NCBI GenBank assembly: GCA_949316235.1 | Contig: OX438748.1 | Coordinates: forward strand, 30,498,836-30,562,835 | From: Oegoconia quadripuncta | Lineage: Eukaryota > Arthropoda > Insecta > Lepidoptera > Autostichidae | DNA length: 64,000 nucleotides | Direction: 5' to 3' | Part shown: piece by piece, positions 1-10,738 of the stretch | Layout of the letters: every line of letters starts with the position of its first letter | Numbering within the stretch: the stretch's first letter is position 1 | The notes under the pieces: generated by a model | The model's database searches: none | The model's input: the letters and a program-made list of their open reading frames with translations, nothing else | What the model was told of the DNA's origin: nothing | Made by a program: the position numbers and the translations under genes

Positions 1-72
1 AGGATTATCTTGGTTATTCTACAAGCTTGTTTGAATCTGTAATAAGATTTCCAATAGCAATATGAACGTAAA

Positions 73-148
73 GTCATCTTCACTTAACATCAGGTGTGAT
101 TGAGGTCAAGTACGAACCCGTCGTGCATAAAAAAAAAAAAAAAAAAAA
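73..148 (+). repeat. SINE-A, 3' end only
   Basis: The last ~75 bp of the commonest SINE in the window (here called SINE-A), including its conserved tail around ggtgtgattgaggtcaagta and the terminal gcat plus a run of about 20 A. It is 5'-truncated. The long pure A tail suggests a fairly recent retroposition. Confidence 0.8.
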
Positions 149-707
149 GGTTATAGTCGTATCTCACCTCATCTCACCGTGGATTCAGATGCGTGTATCG
201 CCTGTGTGTTTACAGAATAACATCACAGCACAAAAAATCGTTAATTACAGGGGTAATAAAAATGTTCGAGTGGGTTCATAAAAATATTGCATGGTGTGCT
301 CTCCAACTTGGCCTGTTTACTGCCGTGACCTTAAAACTGGCATCTTTATCCTTAACACGGTTCACTTCGTTCTATAAAGCAACCAATAACTACACACGAC
401 CATGACTAGATACCTATATACCTTATATTCTGAAGGTGACTTGGGTTAAAGACGTCGTAATGTTTTCAATAGTATCTACCCACAGCCCAACGTAATATGT
501 TATTTTGAAACTGCCTGAAAAGAAAAGGTCAACATGCCGCAGACTGATATCAGTAAGGTGTACTCCCACATCACTTACATTCACCAGTTTTCAAAGAAGT
601 CTGTAGTATCAGATTCTTTGAATAATTTGTTATTAGACTGTGAATTCTTTTTTAATAGTTTGTGTAACAGTTTTAGGTTAGCCGTAATTCGTTTAACCAA
701 TAAATAT
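149..707. other. No recognised feature
   Basis: AT-rich sequence with two short open frames (about 193-405 and 534-785) that resemble no family I know. Nothing supports coding. Confidence 0.5.
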
Positions 708-780
708 TTTTGGACATACACGCAACGCCATCTAGTGCCAAACTATTATAGTATTTTGGATATCAAATGGTACACAACTA
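708..780 (-). repeat. SINE-B fragment
   Basis: Matches the 3' part of SINE-B in reverse, with the landmark acgcaacgccatctagtgcc and then a 'tggatatcaaatggt' segment. The tRNA-like head is missing. Confidence 0.6.
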
Positions 781-864
781 CATGATTATAGATGCTACTA
801 CGTTAGATAATTAGATCTACTGGAATTGTCACTGGACATACAGATCCCAATTTTAGGCAGGCAG

Positions 865-1186
865 TTTTTTTTTGTTTATGCACGACGGGTTTGTACTTGA
901 CCTCAATCACACCTGATGTTAAGTGAAGATGAAGTCGTAGGTGGAAGCGTACTGACCCGGAAACAACACATTTGGGGGACTGGCTACCGGAACACAACAA
1001 TGCTATTAACTTTGCTGCTTGGCGGCAGATTTAGATAAGATGGTGGTAGCTAGCCAGGCAGACATTTAAAATTCCCTACCACCAACCAAACCGACTACTT
1101 AAACATGTACCCCGCTGAACATCGAACCCGCGACCTCCGAATCGTAAACCCAATGTTGTTTACATTGAGCCACGGAGGCGGTTAAG
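865..1186 (-). repeat. SINE-A, nearly full length
   Basis: Reverse copy. The plus strand shows a T run (the A tail), the conserved tail, a middle block and, at 1110-1184, the tRNA-like head with box B (as cgaacccgcgacc) and box A (as attgagccacgg). A 16-bp internal stretch found in other copies is missing near 983. It lies head-to-head with the plus-strand copy at 1531. Confidence 0.85.
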
Positions 1187-1530
1187 TTACTTAACATTGC
1201 ATCTGTGAGCTGACCTGATATAGCTCAAATATAGCAATTTTACCATTAATAATGTATGAAACGTCATTGATGGAACATTATAAAAAGTAACGACCACCAC
1301 CTTCCGCCCATCCCTCATCGTAACTGCCAATTGGTTTATTATGCGGACAATAAAATAGTAAGGTATGAGCTCCATTTTAATGGATCCTCTGATGACACTG
1401 ATTCATAGCCGGGTATCTGGCTTTTGAAATAGATTTGCTGTGATGTATTTCTGAGTATTCTCTGGCCGAAGTACCTACTCCATGATGCCGCAGTCACATT
1501 TACTGTCGAAAAGTGAGTACATAGTTGTTT
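1187..1530. other. Spacer between two opposed SINE-A copies
   Basis: About 340 bp with no recognised family. It would form the loop if the flanking SINEs paired in RNA. Confidence 0.5.
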
Positions 1531-1857
1531 AACCGCCTCCGTGGCTCAATGTAAACAATATTGGGTTTACGATTAGGAGGTCGCGGGTTCGATCCCCAGC
1601 GGGGTACATGTTTAAGTACTCGGTTTGGTTGGTGGTAGGGTATTTTAAATATCCGCCTGGCTAGCTACCACGATCTTAACTAAATCTGCCGCCAAGCAGC
1701 AATATTAATAGCATTATTGTATTCCGGTTGACAGAGATAAGATAGCTAGTCCCCCAAATGTGTTGGGGTTTCCGGGTCAGTACGCTTCCACCTTCGACCT
1801 TCACTTAACATCAGGTATGATTGAGGTCAAGTATGAACCCGTCGTGCATAAAAAAAA
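1531..1857 (+). repeat. SINE-A, full length
   Basis: A useful reference copy. The tRNA-like head has box A (gtggctcaatg) and box B (gggttcgatcc), the signals for RNA polymerase III. A tRNA-unrelated body follows, then a tail ending gcat plus A8. No open frame. The head is tRNA-derived by motif; the parent tRNA is not assigned. Confidence 0.9.
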
Positions 1858-1864
1858 GTGGTTG

Positions 1865-1935
1865 GAAACCATGACTATTATCCTAAAAGAATACAGGTTC
1901 GAATCCCGCTATTTGTATGATGAATATGGACGGAT
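1865..1935 (+). repeat. SINE-B fragment with box B
   Basis: Contains ggttcgaatcccgc followed by 'tgtatgatgaata', the junction of tRNA-like head and body seen in the SINE-B copies at 10,024 and 24,591. Both ends are truncated. Confidence 0.6.
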
Positions 1936-1957
1936 GTTTACAGTAGTAAGTGTAGAG

Positions 1958-2218
1958 GGTATGAGCCATGTTCTACCACATAGGCTCAGTGCGGATTGGT
2001 GCATTTGTGTCAGACTAATAACCACCAAACAGTGTTTGTAAATCACCCCTGTGGGCCACCGACTTGGCTTAACGACGGCCTTCAATTGAAAAAAATCGGA
2101 GGGCAAGTTAAATAGTCGGTCTATTTAACTTGCCCTCCGACGCACGGAAACACTCGTATTAAAATGCCACTAGTTGTCACCCATCCAAGGACTAACAGGA
2201 CAAGACATTGCTTAACTT
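1958..2218 (-). repeat. 5S-rRNA-headed composite SINE, copy 1
   Basis: Read on the minus strand, the 5' end (plus 2145-2218) resembles the 3' half of 5S rRNA: a gttaagcaatg-like start, then cttggatgggtgac (5S box C region). A linker follows, then a body shared with copies at 26,640, 42,001 and 13,600 (landmarks ttcaattgaagg, ccaagttggtgg-like, agtctgacacaaat). A 20-bp-arm hairpin (2096-2140) interrupts the linker. Confidence 0.75.
2096..2140. repeat. Perfect hairpin inside the 5S-type SINE
   Basis: Arms 2096-2115 and 2121-2140 are exact reverse complements (20 bp), separated by 5 nt. One arm is normal SINE linker. The second is an inverted duplicate absent from the other copies. Confidence 0.85.
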
Positions 2219-2374
2219 GTGTAGTATATCAACCATCTGGTATACATAATACCTACCTACTGCTGGTGTCGTTAGTCAGCCTCTCAATAGGTGAAACTTC
2301 ATATTTCTTTTGTAGGTGTAGTTGACTAAAACCTCTATAATAATTTTTAAAAGGAAACAGGTAACAGACCAATT

Positions 2375-2600
2375 AGAAAGAAAGAAAGAAAAATTTATTT
2401 AAACCCATCTCATGACACAAACTATCAGGTACAAATATTACACAGCCAAGACACATGCAAAAAATAACCTTGTGTTTGCCATCTAATTGTCGGTGTCGCA
2501 AGGTGGAGACAAAAAGGTCTCCAACTCAGTATGGGTTGTAGCCGTTCACTACAACGCTGGTTTTCAGTGGAGCCTCCAAATGACGCATGGACACTGGTCA
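2375..2600. repeat. (gaaa)n run followed by probable interspersed repeat
   Basis: A short gaaa microsatellite at ~2377-2395 abuts a region that looks like a LINE 3' end on the minus strand (ends attaaataaattt, then a simple repeat). Family not identified. Confidence 0.3.
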
Positions 2601-3343
2601 ACAAATGTACATACAAATAACAATTAGAATTAATAGGAGTAATAAGCAAGATGCGATGAGAGGATACATACGTGTATACATCTCTTTCTCTCAATAATAA
2701 AATGATGTCCTTAACAATAATACACCCTATTATATAAACAAACCTGCATGTTATAGAAACAGTATATAATATCACTAAATAATGAGTAATTAAAATAATA
2801 ATATATATAGGTATTACGAGTGATCTTTTAGCGTTGTTTATAATTTAATAATTTATCCTCAAACAAGGATATGTATCCCACTTGTTTATTAGGCTGCATC
2901 ATTTCTCGTCCTTTCCAATCCCGAGGGACTAAACATAACGTAAACGAGTCATACTTGTATGCATAAAATACACCTCGAAAATGTTTGTCGAATGACTTTA
3001 TGATGCCAGTCAACATAAGAGCTGACATAGACTTCGTTACAACGGATTTCGCGAAAGAGCTGTTATACGAGACCGTGACGGTAGTTGTCGGTGAACCTGA
3101 ACAATACAGCCCATGATCTCTTACTTCTATTCAAATGCCGCTCAGTTTAAGTGATAGGAGTTAAATGCGATAGGAGTCCAAGACGTGAGATTTTAATAGA
3201 CAATTTTGTCGTTTCAGTTTCAACAAAACCCAACAAGTGAACTTCATAATATATTCAAACCTCTCTTGAATATTCAAGTAACTTTCAATCCTCGATACAG
3301 CCCTTTTCATTCTACATCTACATATGAATGTACCTATAGGTAC
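2601..3343. other. No recognised feature
   Basis: AT-rich. Frames at 2425-2775 and 2828-3028 (minus) have no recognisable motif. Confidence 0.5.
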
Positions 3344-3511
3344 ATTTAAAATAGCTTAATAATTGTATGCTGTACTCTCATAATTTAAAATAGCTTAATA
3401 ATTGTGTGCTGTATTCTCGTAATTTAAAATAGCTTAATAATTGTGTGCTGTATTCTCGTAATTTAAAATAGCTTAAAATTGTGTGCTGTACTCTCATAAT
3501 TTAAAATTGGT
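3344..3511. repeat. 39-bp minisatellite, about 4.3 copies
   Basis: The start of the motif tttaaaatagcttaa recurs at 3345, 3384, 3423, 3462 and 3500, so the period is 39 bp, with the last full unit 38 bp. Units differ by only a few bases, indicating recent tandem expansion. Confidence 0.95.
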
Positions 3512-4227
3512 TAATTATTGTCATACAACTAAACGTGTCTGTCACCATGTTATGCTAATAAATAAACTCCCGGCACTGCGCATAATTCTATTTTAATACT
3601 TAAAACAAGTTAATTGTTATTTTGTAGTAACACATGATTTATAATGGTCTTCTTTGTAACCCCGGACGAAAAACGATGGGTGTTCGTGTCTGTGTTGGAC
3701 ACACAGTCTTGTTTTAGCCAAGTCATCGATTTACTTACTTGTTAACATAAATAGTCTTCCGGTTAACAGTCAAGTCAAAAAAAACAGCCAAATGGAATGA
3801 GATCACGGAGCATTTGTGTTTCTTCGCGTTACATGCACGTGATAAAGAGAATTGATTGATTGAGCTATATTTTTTTTATCAAACTTTATGGCACTTGTAT
3901 TACTATAATCAGACAGAAATCACAACAGATGAGAAATCTTATAATTAAATCCGTTCCAGCATCCCGTTTTAACTTAATTTAATTATTGTGTAAATATGAA
4001 ATACATCAGCGGCTTAAATTTGTACTATTAATCGAATATCAGAACAATTTTTCGTCGACAACAGAAAAATATGTATTTAACAATGTGTACTCGTATATCG
4101 GATTACAGATTATACAGATTGGCTCGATCATTCCACCAACGAGTCGTCAATGTGGAGGATTAAAACTGTGTTTGTGTTACCAAACCGTTCAAATATTAAT
4201 TTATCTGAGTAGCAATTTGTACAGAAT
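3512..4227. other. Mostly unrecognised AT-rich DNA
   Basis: 3655-3740 carries a decayed piece of a repeat seen better at 50,150 (landmark 'aaccccggacgaaaaacgatgggtg'-like text). The rest is unassigned. Confidence 0.4.
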
Positions 4228-4375
4228 ATTAAATTAGTTATGCAATGTGTGGCGTGGTCAGTCCTTGGATGGGTGACCATTAGTGGCATTTTAATACGAG
4301 TTTTTCCGTGCTTCGGATGGCATGTTAAAATATTCGGTCGCACTGTCAAGTGGCCACTAGTTTGATACAAATATC
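4228..4375 (+). repeat. 5S-rRNA-headed composite SINE, copy 2
   Basis: Head at 4236-4300 contains ggtcagtccttggatgggtg, close to the 5S rRNA 3' half, then cattttaatacgag and the linker. About 70 bp of body is deleted before the end landmark ctgtcaagtggccactag. Confidence 0.75.
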
Positions 4376-4415
4376 TGGGTCAGATACACTGGCAAAACGG
4401 ACGGCGCCATAAGGG

Positions 4416-4722
4416 TTTTTTTTGCGCAACTGGTTGGAGCTTGACCTCAATCACACCTGATGTTAAGTGAAGATGAGGTCGAAGGTGGAAGCGTACTGAC
4501 CCGGAAACTCCAACACATTTGGGGGACTGGCTATCTTATCTCTGACAACCGGAACACAACAATGCTATTAACATTGCTGCTTGGCGGCAGATTTAGATAA
4601 GATGCTGGTAGCTGGCTAGGCGGACATTTAAGATGCCCTACCACTAACCAAACCGAGTACTTAAACATGTGGGGTACATGGCTGGGGATCGAACCCGCGA
4701 ACTCCGTATCGTAAACCCAATA
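4416..4722 (-). repeat. SINE-A, 5' tip missing
   Basis: Reverse copy from the T run to the box B region. It stops inside the head at 'aaacccaata', where repeat family H begins. A small local duplication (ggggtacatgg / gctgggg) lies near 4670. Confidence 0.85.
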
Positions 4723-4744
4723 CCATTGGACTGTCCACCAAAAA

Positions 4745-4945
4745 ACATCTATAGACTTGCACGTTTCAACGGCGATGGGCTCACCCCCTGTCACGTGTGC
4801 ATTTATGTATATTTCATAAGGTGAACCGTGGACGTTGTTTCAAGCATTAAACTTTAATGTTTTGAACCCCCAAACGCTAATGTTTGGGATATCTCTGGTC
4901 ACCCCATTTGGGATGGAGGTCGTGATATTATGTAAAAGTGTTAGC
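4745..4945 (+). repeat. Interspersed repeat H
   Basis: Landmarks gtttcaacggcgatggg, then tgcatttatgtatatttc, caaacgctaatgtttggga and catttgggat...aggtcgtgat. The same series recurs at 54,512-54,670 (reverse), 46,868-46,965 (reverse), 52,835-52,900 (reverse) and 16,562-16,650. No coding potential. Family unknown to me. Confidence 0.6.
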
Positions 4946-5322
4946 CGTACTCAAAATACTGACTGCATGTACTATCATAACATTACTTCTCAGTAAACCA
5001 ACATAGTTAATTAAATTTTACGGTCACTCAATTCATTTTCGCTCTGCAGTTCTTCTGACATGTTAATTGGCCGGCCGCATAATAAATATTTTCATGTCAT
5101 TATGTGTAAATAATTTAATTTGGTATTTATCTAGGATACTATTAATTTTTTCTTTAGATATAGGTATCAATTTTTCAGGCCATGATGGACAAGGCGAATT
5201 GTTTCATGACTGATTTACATGACTTCAATGACCTTTAAATACATAGCTATATCTTGAAAATTTATAAAACTCTCGATAGCTCCCTAAACAAAAATCTCGT
5301 CAAGAATCTAAATATGGAAAAC
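4946..5322. other. No recognised feature
   Basis: AT-rich, no motif or open frame of note. Confidence 0.5.
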
Positions 5323-5668
5323 AATAAATATAAATATCTTTGCACATACACACAGCGTCATCTAGTTCCACACTACGCAACTAGGCTTGTATTATGGATA
5401 CCAAATGGTTGATACACTACACAAATTTGAGATAAGATAGCTAGTCCCCCAAATAAGGTGGGGTTTCCGGGTCAGTACGCTACCACCTTCGGCCTCATCT
5501 TCACTTAACATCAGGTGTGATTGAGAGCAAGTGCTAACCCGTTGTGCATAAAAAAACACAAATACATTTCAGTATTCATCATACAAACATATGCCCCTAG
5601 CGTGATTCGAACTCGCAACCTTTTGGAATAGCAGTCAGAGTTTTTAACCACTACACCAAACAGGCCGT
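5323..5668 (-). repeat. SINE-B split by a nested SINE-A
   Basis: The 3' part (5323-5426) and tRNA-like 5' part (5557-5668) of one SINE-B flank an insert. The 5' part shows box B (as gattcgaactcgc) and box A (as ccactacaccaaac). The join is marked by an 8-bp duplication, acacaaat, at 5419-5426 and 5556-5563. Confidence 0.85.
5427..5555 (+). repeat. SINE-A 3' fragment nested in SINE-B
   Basis: 5'-truncated SINE-A starting in its 'gagataagatag' block and ending gcat plus A7, bounded by the 8-bp TSD acacaaat. It is therefore younger than the SINE-B it interrupts. Confidence 0.85.
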
Positions 5669-5764
5669 TTATATATCGTCGAATCATCTTAACCGATTTC
5701 CATCAAACTTGGTTAAGGACTATCACACAAACAGCAGCTTTCGGAAATAAAACACCGTTTGCAA

Positions 5765-5990
5765 TCGGCAAAACTTTCGGCGTTTCACTACGTGGTCGAA
5801 TGAAAAATGAAGAAATTCGTAGCCGAACGAAACACACTGACAGCTCAGCATATTAGTAAGGGAAGTGGCAGTGGCCAGGGCATGTAGCTCGAAGAACTGA
5901 TGGGTAGTGAGTTAATGTTCTCGAGTGGAGACCACCCACCCAAGAAACAGCATACAATAATGCTGCTTTATGGCAAATGGGAGTGAGGAA
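5765..5990 (+). pseudogene. RTE-type LINE, C-terminal RT remnant
   Basis: The forward translation near 5773-5850 gives a GVSLRGRMKNEEIRSRTK-like stretch, which parallels the 7,400 and 52,300 copies and the C-terminus of RTE-clade endonuclease-reverse transcriptases (pattern GxxLRDRxRNEEIRRRTK, then IARLKWQWAGHI, then WRPRTGKRS). Nucleotide text such as ctcgagtggagacc is shared with 7570. Frames are broken, so it is dead. Confidence 0.6.
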
Positions 5991-7380
5991 TGAGGTCTCC
6001 CAAACTAGAAGGCTTCATCATTTTGAGAATGGAGTATAAATCCTATTATATGTCATTAAGTACTTCATTGCTTCAGTACAGAATTTAGTTACCTTTCGCA
6101 ATTTCGAGACGAGGTACATGAATAATAGATGGGTCAATCCTAGGGATACGAAAATAGTAACGAAACACCAGAAACGGACCCAAAAGGGAAACCGCAACTT
6201 CTAATTCCGACGGGGATTAAACAGCGGACGGGCTCAAAGCTCTGACGTGAATCATAATTTGTACGTCGACAAGTTTTTGAGGTTAACAAATCATCAACTG
6301 CATGCATACTGATTTGCCCTCTGATTTCGTACTCTGAAATCAGCGATTTCGTACCTAATCAGTAAGAGACGTGGCACTCGGGCGTCGCCGGTGCGTTGTG
6401 TCGTCGGTTTTTGATGGGAAAACATCTTCACCTGAATGTACTGAGTGTGGTATGTTGGAGGATGCCTAGCACATAATGATGTAATATGTCGGGAACGAAA
6501 GTCAAGGGAACAATTATTATTGTTTAGCAATAATTGTATATACCGGATTGGAGGTTGTAACAGCATCCTTACCTCTCCAATATCAGAGTTGGCAAGGGCT
6601 CTTTACAAAGTTGTGTTGATGGGTATACGCAGAAGATAGGTGAAGTCCTACCCATCTGCTTATACCCATTTACAATATTGTTGATGTTGTAGAAGCTTTT
6701 CAGTCATGTAACTATGAAGTGACAGTGAAACAAATTGTCGTCGGTCAAATTTCAATGGACTGAGTGCCACACGAGCGCTGTATTGTCGCAACTCAACGCT
6801 GCTTACTCCGACGATACACGTGCCAGCCTTCCACATCTTCTTCTTGAAGATCTATCTAGAAGAAGAATCTAAATCAACATTTACTGCGCTCATTAACACA
6901 CTTCACTTGTAACTAACACAACTTGGAAATCAATTTTAACCTTCTTCTAATTATCTAATCGATATAAATCTTAGTATGTATATGCAGTTCGGATAACATT
7001 ACTATAATTTGATATCTTGGAGCTGATCATCAGATGGAATCAGGAGATGGATGGTGGAACTCTTCAGTGGCTACTAGTGTTCGGGCTCATATGATTCATT
7101 TTGACGAGTCCAATATATTGCACTTGATGTCTACTTATGATTGACAAATAATTCAAAAGACCATTGTATTATTGCTTTCTCCTTCTTCTTCTACATAGTT
7201 AAGAACAAAGCTTTGGCCTTGACTCCCGGATGCTACACTACATGTATGTTCTTCTTCACTTGGTCAATGTATGTTCTCCGGGGTATACTTCTCTTCCTCT
7301 GCCTTACTATTTTATTTTCCATTATGGTTCTGATTGTTATTTTGTTCATCGTAACCTATATCACAGTGGTCAGAAAACTC
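5991..7380. other. No recognised feature (1.4 kb)
   Basis: Frames at 6294-6566 (minus), 6445-6639 and 7141-7437 have no family motif. The last runs into the RTE remnant. Confidence 0.5.
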
Positions 7381-7690
7381 ATGTTCGCTCAACGAGCTAT
7401 GAAGAGGGTGATACTCGGCGTTTTACTACGTGATTGAATCAGGAATGAAGTAATCCGCAGGCGAACGAAAGTAATTGATATAGCTCAGCGGATTTTCATG
7501 TTGAAGTAGCACGGGGCAGGGCACATACTCGTAGCTCGAAGAACTGATAGCTGGTGGGGCATTAAAGTCCTCGAGTGGAGACCACACACCAGCAAGCGTA
7601 GCGTAGAACGTCCACTCACAAGGTACACAGACGCCCTGATAAGGTCGCGGAAAATCGCGCGCTGTCGCTCTGGAAACGTATTAGGGAGAA
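7381..7690 (+). pseudogene. RTE-type LINE, C-terminal RT remnant
   Basis: Forward frame at 7400-7485 reads GVLLRD-stop-IRNEVIRRRTKVIDIAQRI, the conserved C-terminal region of RTE reverse transcriptases with a TGA where related copies have Arg. Downstream text for 'LEWRP' and 'RSVERPLTRYTDAL' follows with frame changes. A decayed fragment; RTE elements encode APE endonuclease plus RT. Confidence 0.65.
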
Positions 7691-9426
7691 CTTTGTTTTG
7701 GCTAATAATGGTGATGGTGATTTCAGATTTTTCATCTGCCGTTTTATATTAACGTAAGAATATCCGTTATACCAACGTAAGACCTGGAACGATTGTATTC
7801 TATTTCTTCTTGCTGATTGTAAATTGTTATAAATGTGGTCCGATTGATAGAACCACAGGCAAAAACAATTGCCCATGGATCGACCAGTAGAACTCGACGA
7901 TCGGACCACGGGCAATAAAAGAATATTCCTGCTTCTTTTTTTCTGCAACAAGTTAAGCATTTGCTTTCAAATAGTATTAATCGACTTCACAGAAAGAAGG
8001 TTCTCAAGTCGACTGTATTTCTGTATGTTTGTTACGCGATATCGAATGGTTTACTAAAGTCGGTTGTTATGTAAGTTTTGTTGCCAGTTTAGTTGGGTTG
8101 CTCTATACTCCCTCGTCTAGTTTCTACTGTGGATTTGGAAAAAAACGAGGTGTTAAAGCACTTAATGCTATATCGTATGCATTAACTACCATTGCACCGA
8201 GTACTATTGCTTATTAGTACTATTGATTATCCATGACTGACTGACACGGCTGAATGCACCCTCAAAACCTTTATATGGATTTAACAGTACAGAAACTAGG
8301 TCGAGTGCACACTTAATGGAGATGGAATCAGTTTGAAAAGGGACAGCGTAGATTGGAAAGTAAAAAATACGACCAAAAAGTTCACAAACTTTGGTTCTGT
8401 GTAGTTTGTTGAATAGGAAAGTAAAGTTGGAAGTTCGAAATAAACCCATTCACCCGATGTTCGATCTAATAAGCTGATTTTCCTTTGCTAGTATTACTTC
8501 CAGGCTCCAAATGCCAATTTAAAACCACGACAAAAAGGACGGATGTTATGCGTTTGTCCTTGGCTAGATGTTTACTCCGATTTCAGTACGGGTTTCTTTT
8601 AACGACTACACGAGGAGACAGGTTCTTAGCCATGTTTGTTGAATATCGGTGAAATGAAATGAAATCACTTTAATTGCATTGATTTTTGTGTGGTGTGGGT
8701 GGTAAATATATTACAATATTCTCGCAAAAACCTGTCTATATGAGGCGTGCGAATAATAATAATTATCTTTAGAGTTTCACACACAAGGTAAGTAGTAAAA
8801 AAATATTGAAGGCTTAAATTAAAAATTTTACAATTTCCACTAGTTTACGTAGAACTTATATTACTAAAAAAAACAAAACGTGGTTTGCATGTAACGTGAC
8901 GTCACATGCATGACTGAGTACCTAGGTATTATATTTCAACAAACCATCACAATATTACACCAACAAACCGTCACAATAATAGATACGTTAAGCACAGTAA
9001 ATTCTAAATTAAGCCCATCATTAATTATAATTGAAATGTCATGAATAAAGTACAAAAACTATTTTTCACTTTATATTGCTATCATTAAAGAAAAATCCCT
9101 GCATTTATTAATTTATATTAGTGATTCCTATTATAGCGTCAAATATGTATTAAAAATTCATTCAATTCAAAAATTCATTCGGTTAATCGATTATTTCGAA
9201 GGTATTTAGTTTTAAACACAGTTGGTTTGTTTATCTGTATTATATTTTCCTGATTTCTCGGAGGTTTCTCTGAATTTTTAATTTACTATATTTTATGTAT
9301 ACGATTATTAATTGGCTACCTACTTTCCGTAAAAAACTAGCGTCAAGTTTACTCTAAACTTACTATATATAAATTCTCCCAAAAACAAATCAAAGTCAAA
9401 TATGCTTTATTTTGTAGGTACACAGG
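7691..9426. other. No recognised feature (1.7 kb)
   Basis: AT-rich. 8519-8600 has a faint piece of the repeat seen at 50,150. Small frames (7869-8217 plus, 8204-8449 minus) carry no motif. Confidence 0.45.
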
Positions 9427-9643
9427 TGTTGGCAGCACCATCGTCGCTCTCTGTTACACGATATCGTTCGGTAGTAGATCAACGAATGCAAAGAATTGAC
9501 TCTACGGAAAACGACGATGATACTCGAGTCAACAGTATATAAGGGCTGCGACCGTTGGAAAATGTCTTATTCATTTTTGTAATTTCTGCGAATATATATA
9601 AAGTATTTAAATTAGTAACTTGGCATTTTATTATTTGATAACA
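9427..9643 (+). mobile_element. Probable solo LTR
   Basis: A 217-bp block beginning tgttgg and ending ataaca (TG...CA), flanked by the 4-bp direct repeat cagg (9423-9426, 9644-9647). Inside lies a TATA-like gtatataagggct at ~9534. No internal region or second LTR is nearby. This is the expected product of LTR-LTR recombination; Gypsy-type is a guess. Strand follows the TATA box. Confidence 0.5.
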
Positions 9644-9647
9644 CAGG

Positions 9648-10020
9648 GTACACTTGAAATAGTCAGATTATACATTTTAATTTTTATAAATTAATGTAAA
9701 TATGGCAATTTAACATGCATGTCGTGTTTATATGTAAATAGTTGTGCACCTGGAATCAGACTGTATGCTTGAAAGTTTAAGAAATGGTGTAGGTAATAAC
9801 TGTCGATGAACCTTTTTTAATTAATTAAAAAACAAAATTAATTGACCTCATTGACCAATCATATGATATCTGCTCTTAACTGAAGATTATGCCCAAAGTG
9901 AACCCTGACCTTACAAACTTATTTGGAAAACTGCTTGCTCTCACGTCGCCACAATACAACAATTATGCTATCATCTTTGCTGCGTGGCGGCTTTAAACAT
10001 ATTCAATGTGTAATATTAAT
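9648..10020. other. Mostly unrecognised
   Basis: 9880-9995 contains decayed text like the SINE-A body (caacaattatgctatcat, tttgctgcgtggcggc). The rest is unassigned. Confidence 0.4.
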
Positions 10021-10023
10021 TTA

Positions 10024-10262
10024 ACGACCTGTTTGGTGTAGTGTAGAAACTCTGACTACTTTACCAAGAGGACGCGGGTTCGAATCCCGCTAGGGGCATA
10101 TGTTTGTATGATGAATACACACACGTGTTCCCTAATTATGGATGTTTCTCATTTATATATGTATTTGTGTAGTTTATCAACCATCTGGTCCATCCATAAC
10201 ACAAGCCTAGATGCTTGCTGTGGACCTAGATGGCGCTGTGTGTATATGCAAAGATATTTTAT
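10024..10262 (+). repeat. SINE-B, full length
   Basis: Reference copy. tRNA-like head with box A (tttggtgtagtg) and box B (gggttcgaatccc), then aggggcatatgtttgtatg, a central block and the tail ...tagatggcgctgtgtgtat followed by T/A-rich sequence. SINE-B and SINE-C share this plan and are probably related. Confidence 0.85.
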
Positions 10263-10284
10263 TATTATTATTTTATTATAGTTT

Positions 10285-10738
10285 ATAGAATTGATAGCTT
10301 TCCGTCCGCGGCTTCGCCTGCGTGGAATAAACTTAATCCGCAGAAATTTGTTTATCCCGCGGGAACTACCCATTTCATCGGTCTAAAAATATCCTGTCTC
10401 AATCCAGGGTATGTTCTACTTGTGGCAGTAGTATTCGTAAGGGAGCCTGCCTCGCCCTTCATAGAGGTAGAGGGTTCATCGCTGGGTTTTAGTGGGTATA
10501 CCGGGCAGTCGCCCGGGAGTCCCACATAACTGCGCGGCTCCCCCCCGAGGAGCTGCGTAGTATGCGGAACGCACTTCCCAGCGTCAAAAAAAAAAAAAAG
10601 GGTATGTTCTACTTACAGGGTATGTTTATACCAAATTTCAACTAAATCCGTTCACCTGTTTCGCCGTGATTGAGCAACAAACAAACAAATAATCAAACAA
10701 ATATCCAAACTTTCGCATTTATAATTAGTTAGATTAGA
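10285..10738 (+). repeat. Interspersed repeat R, split by a LINE tail
   Basis: Starts gctttccgtccgcggcttcg, passes atcccgcgggaactac and aatccagggtatgttctac, and ends in an aacaaacaaa-rich segment and 'cgcatttataattagttag'. The same order occurs at 15,742, 26,258, 39,790, 52,608 (reverse) and 53,425 (reverse). Non-coding, unclassified. Interrupted at 10,422-10,599. Confidence 0.75.
10422..10599 (+). mobile_element. 5'-truncated R1-like LINE tail with 15-bp TSD
   Basis: A GC-rich 178-bp insert ending in ~14 A, flanked by gggtatgttctactt (10,407-10,421 and 10,600-10,614), a 15-bp TSD. It shares 'tttagtgggta' and a GC-rich run with the insert at 17,818. Clade assignment to R1-like is by resemblance of the GC-rich 3' region only. 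Confidence 0.7.

Noticed and set aside
1531..1605. Functional tRNA gene
   Set aside because: Boxes A and B are present, but the same head is followed by a SINE body and A tail in every copy.
2425..2775. A 116-residue protein gene
   Set aside because: Compositional frame partly inside an interspersed repeat.
7616..7960. A 114-residue minus-strand gene
   Set aside because: Overlaps the plus-strand RTE remnant and has no recognisable motif.
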